Assembly (NCBI RefSeq): GCF_015832195.1
Contig: NC_052018.1
Location: 39,375,052-39,439,051, forward strand
Reading direction: 5' to 3'
Length of the DNA stretch: 64,000 nt
From: Motacilla alba alba
Taxonomy: Eukaryota > Chordata > Aves > Passeriformes > Motacillidae
The notes under the pieces are model-generated. The model had not been told where the DNA came from. It made no database searches and was given only the letters and a program-made list of their open reading frames with translations. Every line of letters begins with the position of its first letter. Within the stretch, counting starts at the first letter, position 1. The position numbers and the translations under genes were made by a program. Below are positions 35,486 through 50,057 of the stretch, piece by piece.

Positions 35486-38400
35486 AGCTATATTTTTTGA
35501 GCTTTTTACAAACTATTGCTTCAAAAGAACATTTTCTTCCTGATTCATTGCCACCTGTTTTTCTTTCTAGTTTGTTCCCTCTTAGTCATTACTTAACATT
35601 TTCGTAACTTCTGTGAAACTTTCTTCCTGTATTTTGTTCCTCGTATTTGTTTTATTTCAGTTCTTAATTTCCATCTTGTCCTTTGTATCATTTCCCCAGT
35701 TATTCCTTCTTACTTAATTATTGAAAATTTATTTCATTTGCCCTAGGGAAAAAAAATGGGGGAAACTTGAAGCTTGCACTAACAATAACCTGTGATGAAC
35801 AAGAGCAAAACCCACACAGAGACTTACAGCTCTGAAGAGGTGTTTAGGCAGCAGAAAATGTGACTTGGACATTTTTGTCTGTATTAGTAACTAATTCAGC
35901 ACAGTAGGAGCAGAGCAGTAGATAGAAGCATCTGGTATGGAGGTCCTTATATTTAAGCATGATCAATATGTTTTACCACAGACTAGATCCAGTTTGCTAT
36001 CTCAGACAAATGCTATTACCCTGAAAGTAGTTTGGGGCTATTCGAAGGACTAATTAATTCAGATCCTTTTGTCCCCACTGCAGGTTACAGTACATTTGGT
36101 ACAGACTTTAAGCAGAGCTTCCAGTTCACTTTGGTTCAAGAGGAATCTAATCCATGCACACCATGTCTGCTTCCAACCTAACCAATGTATGGCAATTGGC
36201 ATTCACTGCAAACCAGCACTGTCTCCCAGTCAAGTGGCAGGCTCCTATGTTCCCAACAACAAACTCCACCACCTTGTCCTGAAATTGCACATTCCTAACT
36301 CAGTGCTTAGCCTTGAAATTTTTATTTGCTTCTGTCCTCAGAAGAGCCCTAAGTCTTCTGAAAAGTGAACAAGTCTGAGAACTGTAAATATTTCATTGTT
36401 CTGGCTCATGGACCAAGTACTGCAATCAGCTACTCATTTCTTGGGCAGCTGTGCCAGGCACTAGGCTAAAGAGCCATTCACCACTACTGTGTGGGCAAAT
36501 AAATACTTATTTTCCTCATCTTGATCATGGTTCCTGCAGGTGTGGCCAATGTTTTATCTCAGTACAGTCTCTGGAGTAGTAGGTTCCAGTGCCACAACTA
36601 CAGCAGGGAATCAGCAAAATTGAACTCAGGCTGTCAATATTTTGGCTAGCAAATCTAATCACAATATCATTAGGAGAACATCAGCACATCTCTTATCCTT
36701 TTATTTTAAAAGAAAGCTTGATTCCATTTCTTTTTCCCCTCCCTCCAGTTTCTAAAAATAAGTTTACTTGGCTAACAAAATCTGAAGACTGAACTGATAG
36801 ATGCATCTCTTTTTAATCTTATACAGGGTGCTTAACTTCTGGCTGGGTAAACTTTAAAACAGACTTTGTGATTAACACTCTCCTCTGTATCAAAGTTCCT
36901 TTCAGTGCCATGACATTTCATAGCTCTCTGGGTTTCCCACTACAGTGTGTCCTGCTTACCTTCCTGAGGGATGCCCATACACCTCATAAATACTAAAATA
37001 TGGATGGATTTTAGTATAAATACTAAAATATGGCAGCCTATGGATGCCCCCATCCAGCATGGGGGCAAGACGTCAAAAGTGATGTAGTGGATCTGTCTGC
37101 TTTTAGCTCCCTAACACTTCTTTGAATGCGACCATCAAGCATTGCAATGTTGAACTGGCAGGTGCTTTGTTTATAAAGACTTTCTGTACCCTGAGTTAGG
37201 CTTCCTGCACAAAGCACAGGAGATAGATGGCTAAGAGGGGCAACCAGAGAAATAAGCAAGGAGAAGGAAGAATAGCTTCAAGAAAATATGATGGGACAGT
37301 AATATACATAAAACCTACACTTTTAAGGTATCTCCTTTCAGCACTGGGAGGTCTCTATTGTACCCTGAAAATAAATATATAAGACCAATCTGCCTTTTCT
37401 CCAAAATTACAAGAACATGCTGTTAATTGATGCCCAAACATCCAGTAATTAGAGCACTTACCACTGAGGTGGATGACCTTTTAAACACATAAACACACTC
37501 CTGAGTTGAGAAAAAATTTCACTCATAGGCACTTTCAGGTCAGAAATGTGCCCTAGCTACTCATTGAATGGTTATTTTGGGATGAAGTTAGTGACTTTCT
37601 CCTCTTGAAACCTTGCCAATTTGGATAATTGATTAAATAGCTAATGGAGCAGGAACTTAAACCTGACCCCTTTTCTTCACAGAAGAGCAGACTAACATTG
37701 GTCTGTGGAGTGAGTTGCTTGCTATTTGGCTGAATAAATATTTAAAAGCAAACCAAATAGTTCCAAGAGGGGAAAATTAAAAAGTTGTCTTGTCAAATAA
37801 CAAATACTTTCTGGTTAATAGGAACCTCCTGGGAGGCAGACAATCTTAATTCTTATACTCTCTGTAGATCAGATAAGTGGGCTTGTCAGTTTCCCGAGAG
37901 GAATTTAATTTTCTGCAGTTTCAGAAAATTCTCTTTTTTTTTTTTTTTTTCCTCCCGTGCATGTGGCATCTGCTCTGGCAAGTGTGTTCTCAGAAAAGAC
38001 AGTGGTTCTCTCTGTGGGGTGAGACTATGAGACTGCTACCTCTTGAAAAAAATTTTGGGGTCCAAGAACCTTGGCAGGGCCAGGGCTTGAGGGAGTGGGT
38101 GCATGAGCACCATGAGCTGGGACTGTGCTGCTGTTGTCTGGAGGCTGGAAAGTGTTAGTGGTGTCTGAATGCTCAACTTGGTATTGAGCAGAGTGGCAAC
38201 TGAATCCCTTGATAGAGCAGGTAGTCCATTTTAGGGCATTAAAAAGCAACACTTAGAAATAGAGAAAGGTACATGGAAACATTTTAGAGCAAGATCTTAG
38301 TATCCAGTTTGGGGAACTAAAGATCTCTCTCCTTTCATGTAGGAGATATGGTATAGTGAGTGATAGTAGAGCTTTCCATTATTACTTCACCACTTTGTGT

Positions 38401-41400
38401 CTATTTCTTGTCAAAAGGTATTCAAGTGGCAAAAGCATAAAATAAGTTAATGTTCAAAGGAGTAGAAAAATGTTTTAGTTCAGGGAATTAGGCTTCAGAT
38501 GAAACTTGATATCACTTCCCATAAAAAGCCCATTTTGACAGACTATTTACTTAAAAAGATCTTTACCAATCTTTTACCAATTGCTCTTCCTATTGAAGAC
38601 TTATAAGTCTTCATGGGTCCTGTGTCCCAGAAATCATCTCTAGATTAACTTGATAGCTCAACTTAATCTAATATAGCTATTACATTTTTATTTTACATAA
38701 GTTTCTGTGGCATTAAAACTGATTTGCTGATGTCCTTAAAATATAATTTATTCAAGTTCAGCTAGGCATTCACAGTTCCTAATGCTCCTTGAGGAATTTT
38801 CAAATAATAGATATAATTCCAGAGAAAACTCGAAAGTTTGTGGTAAGTCTTGCCTAATGTGGAAAATGGAAGAAAACAAACCCTTGACATGTATTATTCC
38901 CTGTTTAGAAGGAAACCTTTCTGAAGCAGGATTAAGTTGACAAGAGCATTAGAACTTCCCAAATATTTATCAATGTCTGCAAAAATATCTGCAATCTGTT
39001 GATGGTAGACAGGCAGTAAGCTGCCTTCACCTATTAACCTTTTACAACTTCCTCTAACCCAATGCAATGTGATTTCATGCCAAAAAAACTATCTATTTGA
39101 GTTTTAACAGGTTGGAAAATGTTATTTTTCTGATTTTAATGTGTAGCTTCATTGTTACATGTACAATTCTTGGATAGACCAATTATGACTTGCGTTCTTC
39201 CTGGACTTACCATTCAGTGACTAGAATTTATCTATTCCACAGTATATTAATCTTTCAAATTATTCTTGGGTTTATGTCTCTCTGTGAGTTCTGGAAAGTC
39301 TATCTTTTCTTTCTGAAGTACAGATATGCCAGAATGGTCATTGTTTCCTGCTAGAGTCAAATCCTCAGCTATGGATCAGGTGCACATTAATATGTGTTTC
39401 AAAGCCAACTTTAAATATTTGCATTTCGAAATCCCTGAGTTTTCTTTAAAGTCTGTGAGTTAAGATAGAGGTGTGCCTCTGACAGTTAAGTATTTAATTA
39501 ATTTGAAAGACAACCTAACCTTCCATGTGAAGCCATCTAAATTTTAGGTTTAAGTATTTTAATCCCAGTATTTTTCCCCCCTTTTTGTTGCTAGCAATCT
39601 GCACCTTTCTTTCTCATCTTCTGTACCTTCCCATCTTTTCTAGCTGTATTCTATCACTCAGAGTCATGATCTTACTTGTAATATTATATATAATTGACCC
39701 AAAGTTATGAGCCTGGAGAGGTTCAAAATGCACTAATTAGTGGTTTTTCCTCAGGTAACTTTAGCCACCAAGAAGGCAGCTGACCTTCAAGAGCTCTGTA
39801 GTTAGAAGAGAGAAAGACATCCCAAGAGGGCAATTCACTGCACTATCTGGATCTGTCTCTTAGAGTCTCTCCCTCTATAAAGTAGAGAGTCTATATAGCA
39901 CAACAGAGGGGCTTCAGTGAGTACCATGGAGAATATGTTCCATGGAGACTTCTTTTTAAAATATGACGGCATTATTTAAGATTATAAATTATACTTCTAC
40001 AAGACTTCTAGTTTCCAATGTGGTTGATGTGGGTTATGTGTAGAGAGCAGGAAAGGAGCCAGATGAACTTGCTGTGCTACCCCTGCAGTTGGGAAAGTGG
40101 AGGGCTGTGGCATGCAGATATTTGAGCTGCCAGCACAGAAGCCATTGTGGAGCAGCACAGCTGTGTTCATGCAGTGCTGCACACTGTGTAAAGAAACACT
40201 GCTGAAACCAGCCTAATTCACTGGCAGAATGCAAAAAATTCATGTGATTTTTTTTAATAGCAAGCAGACTAGAAAAGTCCACATATTTAGCAAGTTTCTT
40301 CCAGATTACCATGTAGTTTCAGTTTCTAACTTGGTTTTGGACAGACCATCACAAACCTTCAGAGGCATTTTAGATACATCTCATACAAGCCATTTGCTGC
40401 TACAGAGTATGTGCTCTCCTGAGAAGCAATGCAATCATTCCTTCACCCTCCAATTTCAACATGTATGCACATCTATATTAAAGAACATGTCAAGCAGAAA
40501 GAAGGTGAGAACATCATGATATTCTGTTCTGGAGGAGTAATTAGACTTAACTAAATTATGGAAAAGTTCTTTCGTTATTTTTTGTTAATGAATTCAAGCT
40601 GAATGCTAGTAGACAAGTGCATGTCATTAATTACTCTAAACCAAAAGGATACACAACCTAAATTTTGCAATAAATGTTCACAGTGCCCTTCCAAATAAAA
40701 TTTGCTGAAGGTTTTCATGATATATCAATACTTCTTTTAGAACTGCAAGACTAGGGAGGATAAAAATGCAATTTTTCTGAAAGCCTGAGAAGCAAGTCTG
40801 GCTTTCTGTACAGTTATTATCATTTTACCACCCAAAACAGATTTCATTTAAGTTAGACCCTGTAATAATAGTGCTTCATAGGGTTTTGCAAAAGAAAGTA
40901 TTTTGACTGGATAGAATCAAACCTGTGTTTGCCAAGAAAAATGTCTTTACATTGGAATAGACTGGTCTCTGTTTTGGTTTACTACTCTGTCACAACTGTG
41001 TTGTTTCGCCTAAAAGTTCTTCTAGATCCAGAAATGACAATCTGTGTGTAAAGAGATCCTAAACCAATAAACAGGGCCCAGCTAAATTTACGACTGGCAT
41101 TCTCAGCAGAGATGAGCTGGGAGCTGTCCTGCTCTGAGGGAATTGCTGGTGCCCCTCCCTAAGAACTGTCAGGACAGCATGAGCATGTGAACTTGTTCTG
41201 CTTCCCTAAAGCTGCCTTTGCACCAGGAGGAAAGCATGGAGACAGCAGGTCTGAGATCCAGCTCTGTCTTCTTGAAACAGAAAGTTGACTTAAATTCTTT
41301 CACATACACATTGGTTTCTTATTGGGCTTTTGATTAAAAAGTAACAAGGCACACAAAATAATGAAGCTAAAACTGATTTTATAGCAGCAATATCTTCACA

Positions 41401-41482
41401 TTGACTCTACTCCTAAAAATTCACTGCATAGTTTTCCTACCATTTATGGGCACATGAGAGGGCTGGTGATACCCAGCCTCAT
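35483..41482. other. Non-coding, small repeats only
   Basis: A T-run of 17 lies at 37,934-37,950. An 18-bp direct repeat ATAAATACTAAAATATGG occurs at 36,986-37,003 and 37,016-37,033. Open frames at 36,069-36,368 (99 codons) and 37,877-38,158 (93 codons, containing the T-run) have no recognisable domain. No exon or nameable transposon was seen. Confidence 0.4.
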
Positions 41483-41510
41483 TATTCTGTGATATATTCT
41501 ATGATTTTTT
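41483..41510 (+). mobile_element. CR1 3'-tail remnant (plus orientation)
   Basis: ATTCTGTGATATATTCTATGATTTTTT resembles two or three diverged copies of the CR1 terminal octamer read in sense orientation. The upstream flank (about 41,455-41,482) is not clearly CR1, so only the tail is called. Confidence 0.4.
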
Positions 41511-44500
41511 TCTCTTAATACTCCAACTTGGAAAATTATAGCTCTGCATGAAAATCTCAAATGCCATTAGCCAGGAAAAAAAAAAAAGAGAGACAGAGAA
41601 AGCTAGAAATATGCACACAGTCACACAGTAATAGTACACTTTTTATCCTTTCCAGCTGCTAAGCATATTATTGTCTTCTCAGTTCTCTTAGCAAACAAAT
41701 ACTATATAAAGTGTTTAGGTTACATGAGATGCTTTAGCCTCAATGACAAAACAAATTATGAGCATGTACTAATGTGAAAAATTGAACTTCTGGATCGGAG
41801 AAATTATAATTTCCAGGTGACAGGAACAGGGTAGGTAGAAGTTAACCAAGTTAATCATATCTGTAACCAGAGGATGATGAAGGATGATTTGTTTCTGAAT
41901 CCTTACTTTTTAAATATCATGAATGTAGACAATATCTTCAAAAGACATCCCACAAGAAAAAAAGACCCAAACAAATGGAACCAAAACAAAAAGTAAAGCG
42001 TATTTTAAAAGCATTCATGTGTCTTTCTTTTTGATTCACATAATTTTTGGGCACATGTCATTGTCTCGCATCATTTGAGCTGCCATTTTGAGCTCTTTTT
42101 TCAGTTCTACAAAAAAAATCTATGCTACTGGGGTAATTCAGGCGGAGCCTGGAGAGTTTGAGTGAGTACAAGAAGTTGATAAGTTGATAAGTGAGAAGTT
42201 GGATAAAACGGTGCTTCAAAAATGAGATGGATTTTTTTTCTACTTTATACATACGTTGTAATTTGACACGTTTTAGTAATTTTATTTTTCTTGACCCTTT
42301 TCAGAACTATTAAGTTGAGCAGAAATAATGGCAATTGTTTGGCTTGTAGAAGTTTTACTTTTTGTAATAAAAAGAAGGACAGTAGGAATAAATTCAGTCT
42401 GCTTCTATACAGAATAGTTTTCATAGGCAACCTGTTAAGAAATTGTCTTTTTGATATATGTAATTTGAACTATCTTAACCTTGGTGAATCCTAATCCAAA
42501 TTAATCTCCCATACTTGGATGATCATATACCTAAGCAGGTAGTACTATTGACATCAGTGTGCCTACTCACCAGCAGGAATTTAAATCAGGGTGAATAATC
42601 AGTGTGGAAATATCTAATGCTAGGATTATAATCTTACACAAAGTAGTAGTCCCCTTGACTGTTCATCTTGCTTTATAACTGAAGATAAGCCTTATACTTG
42701 AACCCTTGGTTAGTCTGTGTGGTTTTTTGTTATGGGGTAGGGCATGGGTAATTGGTGATTATGACTCATTATGATTTGATTTCGTGAGCTGCAGCTTTCC
42801 CAGAGCAGCTGCTTTTTCTGATAAACATAATGCTCTACACTAGGCCTTTGATTTTCTGCATATTTTACTTGCTCATTAGGTCTTGCTCTTTATATATTAC
42901 TGCTTCATTCATATCACCTGCTCTACTGTATGTTCCAACATGGTCAAGTATTTTCATCTGTGTTTTTTATTTTTCTCCAGCAGAAATTTCTGAAGGTTTT
43001 ATAAGCATGAGTGGATGCATGTTTAAATTATACCTCAAAAAAGCAGTGGGAGAAAGGTGTGACTGTAACAAAAATAGCTGGGTGGGGGGCAGAATACTAA
43101 GGGTGTACACTTTTCCACTGCAGTTTTGAGAGCTAAATCAGTTGTACAAAGAGCTAAAGGTCTGCTGCACCATGAGCACATGCCACTTCTTGGAAACTGT
43201 TCCTCTGACTATCACTTTCCTTTGGAAAATACTCAGGTCCTTGGCTGCATGCTGCCAACATTCATTCTGAGCCCTCCATATGGACAGAGGAGGCATTGTT
43301 TAATATCTTCTGTATCTGATGCTTATCCGCTTTCATGGGAGAGGTTCTTGTTTTAGTTTTGCCAAAGAAAAAAGGTAGTAGTAATTCTATCACTTAACAC
43401 TTCATGTTTACTAAGTAATTTCTTTTATCATTAATCACAAAAGATTGTATCTGAAATTTAGCTTTATGTATTATTTATATTTTAGGAACTGATAACTCCA
43501 TAAGCATCTGGATTTTCTCCATGTATTAGCAACATTGTTCTGTAACAGATTAAATATATTATCTAATTTATAATTTTAGAAATTAATGCATTTTCCCATT
43601 TTCCTTGGTAATACTCAAAAACAGTAATAATTTTCATTTTGAAGTTTAATCCCAGACTACATTCTAGACCATGGTATTCTAAGAATTATAACATCAGTGA
43701 TTTATTTGCCATATGAAATACAGCATTTTGTTTCTAAAATATTCAGACTTCTTTTGATTTGCTTCAGGTTATTGAATTTTAGGTCACAGTGTGTTTGATT
43801 TTGGTTTGGGTTTTTTTCTTACAGTCTTATTAAGAAGGTGTCTAGTTCACAGACTTTTTTCTTCTTCTTTTTGGCAAATGGATTTTGGAAATGGAAACCC
43901 TCAATTCATTTCATTTAATGTGATATGTAACTATTTTGTAGACCAACAGTGTATCCTCTACAGCACTTAGGGATCACAGTCCTCTTGTCCTACGCAGATA
44001 AATATTGATTTCTAGTTAGATTTCACTCTTTTACTTTTGGTACAAGACTGAGAAAGTCCTTGAAGAATTTTGAGCACTGGGTTACCACCCTTAAGAGCCA
44101 GTTCTTATGCCACTGAATGAGATTGAGAGGACTAATACTGGAGCACAGACTTCTGAGAAAATTCGGTTTAGATTACATTTGTATTTTGGAAAGTTTTATC
44201 ATCTGGATTGCTAGTTGAGATTTGCACTTAATGTAATTTTGCTCTAGACTCTGGCACGTAGTATTAAAGGAAATGTTATTTCACTTCGCGCTCTTCCTGT
44301 TGTTTCAGATTAGAAGTCTTCCATTTAGGGAGCCTCACAAACACCTAGAACAAGTATCAGGCCTCCAGGGAACACCTTAACAGCATCACTCTCACTGCCC
44401 TGTATGACCCAGCTGCCTTGTGCAAGGTCAGAACATCACAGATGTGTTGGAGCATCCAGAGAAATAAACAATCCATGGTGTTCTAAGAATTTGTTCCTCC

Positions 44501-45120
44501 CTGCTGCTGGGAAGCTGGAAATGCTGGGCTGCAGCAGCCAGCACAGTTCCCTGGGTACCCTCCAGGCTTGTCTGCAAACTCTCATCAGCTGGGGAACTGT
44601 CACAAGGAACTTACCACAAGGATAAAGGGAAACAACCTCACAGTCCTTCACAACACTGTGAAAGTCTTCCAAAATAGCCTTGGAAGATCTGGAAAAACAG
44701 GTCTTCTTCACAGACACCACAGAACAAACCCTGCTTTCAAAGGAAATTAAAGAAGTTCTGTAACATCTGTCCTCTGAGAAATCCTGAACATACATTGTTC
44801 ACACCTGCTGAAAAAAATGGTTTTCAAAACTCTTTTCTAATTAAGGAAATGTTTGGGTTGTTTTTTTTCCCAAATTAAAGAAAACCTCATCCCACAATAT
44901 TCCACCACTGGCATTTGTCATACTGTTTAAAAGGATGTTTAAAAGACCTCAAGTGTTGCATTCAAGGTAATTTAATTTCTGTCAATTAGGGTCACTGTAG
45001 TGTAATCAGTCCATTCTCCAGAACTTGCCAGTTCTTGGTAAAAACAGTAAATTTCAGTCCTTGGAAATGAGCTTAATTTTTAAAACTATGTCAAGATGAG
45101 TAAATTGGAACTAAAAAAAA
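41511..45120. other. Non-coding, nothing recognised
   Basis: This is AT-rich sequence. A short tandem repeat of AAGTTGAT (two perfect units at 42,173-42,188 followed by diverged units to about 42,207) is visible. The less AT-rich patch 44,330-44,760 holds a 119-codon minus-strand frame (44,436-44,795) and overlapping plus-strand frames without recognisable domains. Confidence 0.4.
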
Positions 45121-45260
45121 TAAGTTTTCTTTAAATAGATTTGCAATGATGCTAAATGAAACTGAATTATGCTGATTGCACATATATTTATTTTAAATAA
45201 CATGAAACTGCATGCATATCATTAGATCTTTAATGCTAATTTTACATAATTGCTTCAGTA
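45121..45260. other. Possible conserved non-coding element rich in POU/homeodomain-like sites
   Basis: The stretch is dense in TAAT and octamer-like words: TTGCAATGATGCTAAATGAA, CTGCATGCATATCATTAG and ATGCTAAT (45,233-45,240), followed by ACATAATTGC. This look is typical of developmental enhancers, but AT-rich DNA produces TAAT words often, so the call is tentative. Confidence 0.2.
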
Positions 45261-48200
45261 TGGTCAGCATAATCTTTTTTTTTATTGGCACTTCAAATTT
45301 ATTCTGGTTTTGAATCTTACTATCTCTTACAGCATCAATAATTTTTATTTATTTAAGAAAGTAATTAAACACAGTTCAGCATGTATTTTTGGAGGCAGTA
45401 TAAAAAGCTCTTGCTGTGATACTAAATGTGAGACATCTTTCTGGGTGAAATTATTGCACTAATGATTAAGAATCTATTTTTTTATTCCACATTTAGAACT
45501 TTAATATCTATATAAATAACATCATTAAAAAAACTAAAACAGTTTCTTAACAAGTTCCTTTGGAGTGGAGGAAACTTATTCTGCTGTTCACACAGGCTGT
45601 TTTCCTAAAGATATTTAAACTCCATTGATTATTCAGAAGAAGAATTAATAGAGTTTCAATGTTTAAAAGAATGAACATTTTCTTACTCTTTATCTGAGAT
45701 TTGGGGGAGGAAATATGTGTTTCCTTGCTTTCATTTCAAGGCACAGAATTTGTAGTGAATTAAAGCAAGTTTAAGATGTGTCTTTTCAGATCTCTGTAGT
45801 TAACCCTGGACTCCTCAAATTTTACTGTAGTTGAACGATTATGAACACGCCTGCATTGCCATTTCCTCAAGGAGGGAGCATTTCCTTGTGAAACCAGCCT
45901 CATGAAGTTTTGGGTTGGTTTGTGTGTGTTTTTAACAAGATTGAGAGAAACTTTTCTAATGAATGATAACTTTCTCTCCAAGAGGATTTTTTCTCTTTAT
46001 GATTAAAGATTTTTATCTTTAGAAAGAAATTATGGTGAACTTATCATTCAGAGTGGGTGATTTAATGATCTTCCCAAGTTATGCTAAGATGTAGGGAATA
46101 AAGCTTTTTTTAAAGACTAGAAATAACAACAGCATGTAACAAAGTGAAAATGTTCATCCAAAGAAGGGTCTTAAAGGAAATAGTTCAAGACAGCAAAATT
46201 AAATAAAACCCTTTTATGCTGAGCAAAGGCAGAGAAGGAAAAAGAAATGTTGAGGACTGCAACAGCCACTGCAGATAAATTGTTGAAAACAAAATGTCTG
46301 AATTACACAAATTATTTCTGAATGTATTTCCAATTAGAGAGATAGAAATTACCTTTAAAATTAGCATGAAAGGGAAGCACATCTGTAAAAATTAAAGACT
46401 TTAATAGAAATTCTAAGGGACCAGTGATTTACTGAGACAGGTGCAAAAAGCATGGTTTATGCAGCCTGATTTTTGAATTATCGAGGCACAGTTTTCCCCC
46501 AAAATTCCATCCAAAGCCTCCTTGTGAGGGTAGTCACATATTAAGTACTTGAAAAGACTGAGCTGGACTTTGCTAAAAATAAAAATAAGACTGGTGTTAC
46601 TGGCAGCAAAAGGGGTCATGTCCAAATCCATGACATTTATGGCACTATCACCCAAGCTGCCTCGTTTTACAAAGAAAATCACATTCCCTTTGCCCTTTCC
46701 ATTTCTGAGAACGGGATCACAACCTGCACAATAATCCCATTTTTCACCCCAGACATGAATGAGATGACACTTATTTCAAATATTAAAAAATTATTGCTTG
46801 CTAGCTGCCTTGCTTTGTATGTATTCCTTATTTCTCTTTTTCAAAGGGAATAGTTGAATTAGTTTTATGCTAAAAGTGAGTTGGTCATCTTTAAGAAAAC
46901 ATGGAAGTGGGCACTGTCAGGCAATAGGTCTATATATAATTCCCACTTAGATACCCTTCTTTCATGTCTGTGGGTATGGACTACTGCCAGTTTAAAATGA
47001 AGTTTGTTCTCTTGGCATGCATAGAGCTTTACCAGCCAAATGCTCCACACCAAACCAGTAGGGACCTGCAGTATATGGAGTCCAATCATGGGCTTCAAAA
47101 GACCTTGCAAATTCAGGAACCGCAACAATTTTCATTGCTTCAGAAAATTTGATAAATACTGTCTCTTCAAATATATTTAAAGAAATCTGTTTATGATCTG
47201 GTTTAGGGATTATCATCTTCAGGCAGCAGGTATATTGAAGGCTGTAATTCTTGTGTCCTGCTCATGAGCGTGAGGAAAATGTTGAGTGGCTGAAGAAAGC
47301 AGAACCAGAAGGAAATGTCCAAACAGGGGATGGTATTTGACCCCATGCGTTTTTATCCTTGAGCTCCTTACAACAGCACATAACTCTATGTGACTAAATG
47401 TGTCCAAAATTAATAAATAATGAAATAGCTCTATTTAAAGCCAAATACGACAGGTGGAGAATTGCTTCTTTTAAATCCTAAGTAATCCTAGCTTGAGGTG
47501 GGGGCTGTATTTGGGTGCTGAATTAAGCAAATAGTGATTTCTAAATTTTAAATTTTTAGCAAAGGCACAAATTTTTTCATCCTCATTTGAATCTTGCAGG
47601 TCTTCTTCCTATCAGAACTGTCTGCATAATGTCTCTTCTGCAGTTATGACATTTCCAGTCTTCCATGTTCTGTATCTATTTTAATGACACGATCTTAAAA
47701 ACAGAGGAAATATCACATCATCTCTCTGGATCCACCTTCTTTTTATTGTTTGATATTCAGCTATATTATCTCCTACCTTTAAAGGGTCAATGCTGCAGCC
47801 TGCAACCAGTCTTTCAGCTTGGGAAATCTGAGGCACTGTTAGAGTATTCAGTTTTGTTCTGTTTTGCTGCCCTTAGTTGTCACTAGGTAAAGCTTTTCCC
47901 ATTCCTGAGAAGCACAGAGCCTCCTGTGAATAGTTCCCTTATAAAAGCGCCCTTTGTCTAAGGTCTTCTCACTCAGCAGAATCAGCAGTATAATAAAAAT
48001 GTCAGTTTAAGTTTTAGTAGGAAATGCTTGACTTTTTTAACAAGAGAGGAGCACTCAATGTTGAAGCAGTCGAGAAAGAAAATGTCTTTTCATGACCACT
48101 GGAAATAGAGGGCAGGGACAGTGAGGGAGAGAGCAAAGGGTGGGAAACTGGCTTTCTTCCAAATTGACATAATTGAATGATTTGGCATTACTTTGAAGAA

Positions 48201-50057
48201 GCAATACAGCATATCCTTTTTAAATTAATAAAATCTAAGTGTATAATAATCCTATGTGAAAAATGCATAAATGTTTAAGTAAATTAATCAATGGATGAAT
48301 TTACAAATATTTTAAAAGGAGAAAACAAGTGATAACACAATTGCCATCTGAGTTTAAAACTACAAGGCAAATTATCTTCAATGAAGTCACATTAGAAAAA
48401 TAAATGAGGAAACTTTAAAAAAATTAACATCTTGTCAGCACACTGACTTCACTGCTTGCTTAATAGAAAAGTCTGTTATCACTTTTATTTCCTTTGAGGA
48501 TAGCGAAGAAGCTATTACAGTGTAAAATCCCTCGTGCCTATGAGAAGAGAGCTGAAAATAGATTGAAAAATGTGGGGGAAAAGCAGGCATAATCAAAACT
48601 AGTTACTCTGCAGGATCACTTCATTTTTCTATATCCCAGCTAATGACACATTTTTCACATTTTTCTGTTTACCTAAAGATGCTTATAGTATTTTATGTAA
48701 GCACAGAAAGGAAAGAAACTGAATTATAGGTGCTTTGAAGAGAACACCAATAATTGCTGCATAAGGCGTACTTAAGCAAAGATATTCAAACCCAATAAAA
48801 CAGGGCATAAATAAATACTACTAGTGTCTAATTAACAAAGAATCATAGCTGAATCTGTGACATACCGCAAAGGGTAAATATTGTTTTGTGTGCCTAGAAA
48901 CATGTGTGGGAGGAAAGAAAAATAAGAGCTGTTCATCACAGAGGCACAGTGAAACTTGTCAATAACAACCTCGCAAAGGGCACAACTTTCATCATCTTTG
49001 TACCCAATGGCTGCATAATGTAGGATGATTAATGTAAGGCATGTCTCCTGGGGACGGGGGTTTGTGCTTACGATAGGTAGAAGTGACTGTCAAGTGACTG
49101 GTAACATTTATCTTGTTCTAAGAAATGTTTTTTCTTTCCCTTTTCGTAAGCAGGCCTGGCATAGCTCTGTGCTCCCAAATATTGAAAGCCTGTGTGATGG
49201 CTAGATTTGAGAAAAGCAAAATCAAAACACATTTCAAGTGGTGGTCAGCACCAAAATGGTGAATTTGCGTCTATGTTGCCCAGGAGGCAGAGATGTCTCT
49301 GCTGCTGATTAGGGGTTTTTACAGCAAGAATAAGACTGGAGTGTTAAAATGTTATTTAGCAGGGAATGATAAGGGGAAAGATGTAGGATGTCATGGAAAG
49401 GCACATATACCAAGAATGCCAAACTCATTGTTCCCAACTAAGCCTTCTCACCTCTTCTTCCAGGGCTTCCTACATGAGGAAGTGAAACATAGCAGCTGGC
49501 TTAATATGGATTTTTTGTATTATTGCCTTGGCTGCTTCCTTTGGCTGCTTTTTCCATCTCTTGTTTTATAATGTATTTTCACTGCAAAGTTCACAATACA
49601 GCAGGAAACAAAGCACAGAGGAATGTACAGAATAAAAATTGATTGAAAATATGTTGGCAATGAAAAATTGAACAAGTCAAGATAGCATAAATACAACAAT
49701 AAGTAGGGAAAATTAGCCAGAGAGCGGATATCTGTCTTATCAACTGCTATTGAATAAAAAAACTTATTTTGATTGGAAGTGGTCAAGAAACCACCACCAT
49801 TCCTCAGGGAAATTCCACTTTGTTTGCTCTGTTCCAAAGAAGAAAGTATGAAAATGCCACAAATTATTTCCACCTTTTAACTTTTAATACTGCTTTGCAA
49901 GTGCTCATAAGTTTCAAGTTAACAAATGGTGATGTTCTGCTTTAGTCTTGCACACTCTTTTGGTTACCAAGTACAGGATGAGCTGAGTACATCACCTTTT
50001 ACCCAAATTACAATTGCACAATTTCTCTGGGCAAATGGAAACACTGCTGTATGTAAT
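45261..50057. other. Non-coding, nothing firmly recognised
   Basis: This is AT-rich sequence with chance open frames of up to 92 codons. A stretch at 48,160-48,560 is rich in homeodomain-like TTAAT words and lacks repeats. A GGGGACGGGGG word occurs near 49,052. Confidence 0.4.

Noticed and set aside
39826..39845. Possible second CTCF motif (CCCAAGAGGGCAATT)
   Set aside because: Spacing and several core positions do not fit the consensus.
44436..44795. 119-codon minus-strand frame
   Set aside because: Overlaps equally long open frames on the other strand; no motif and no splice context.
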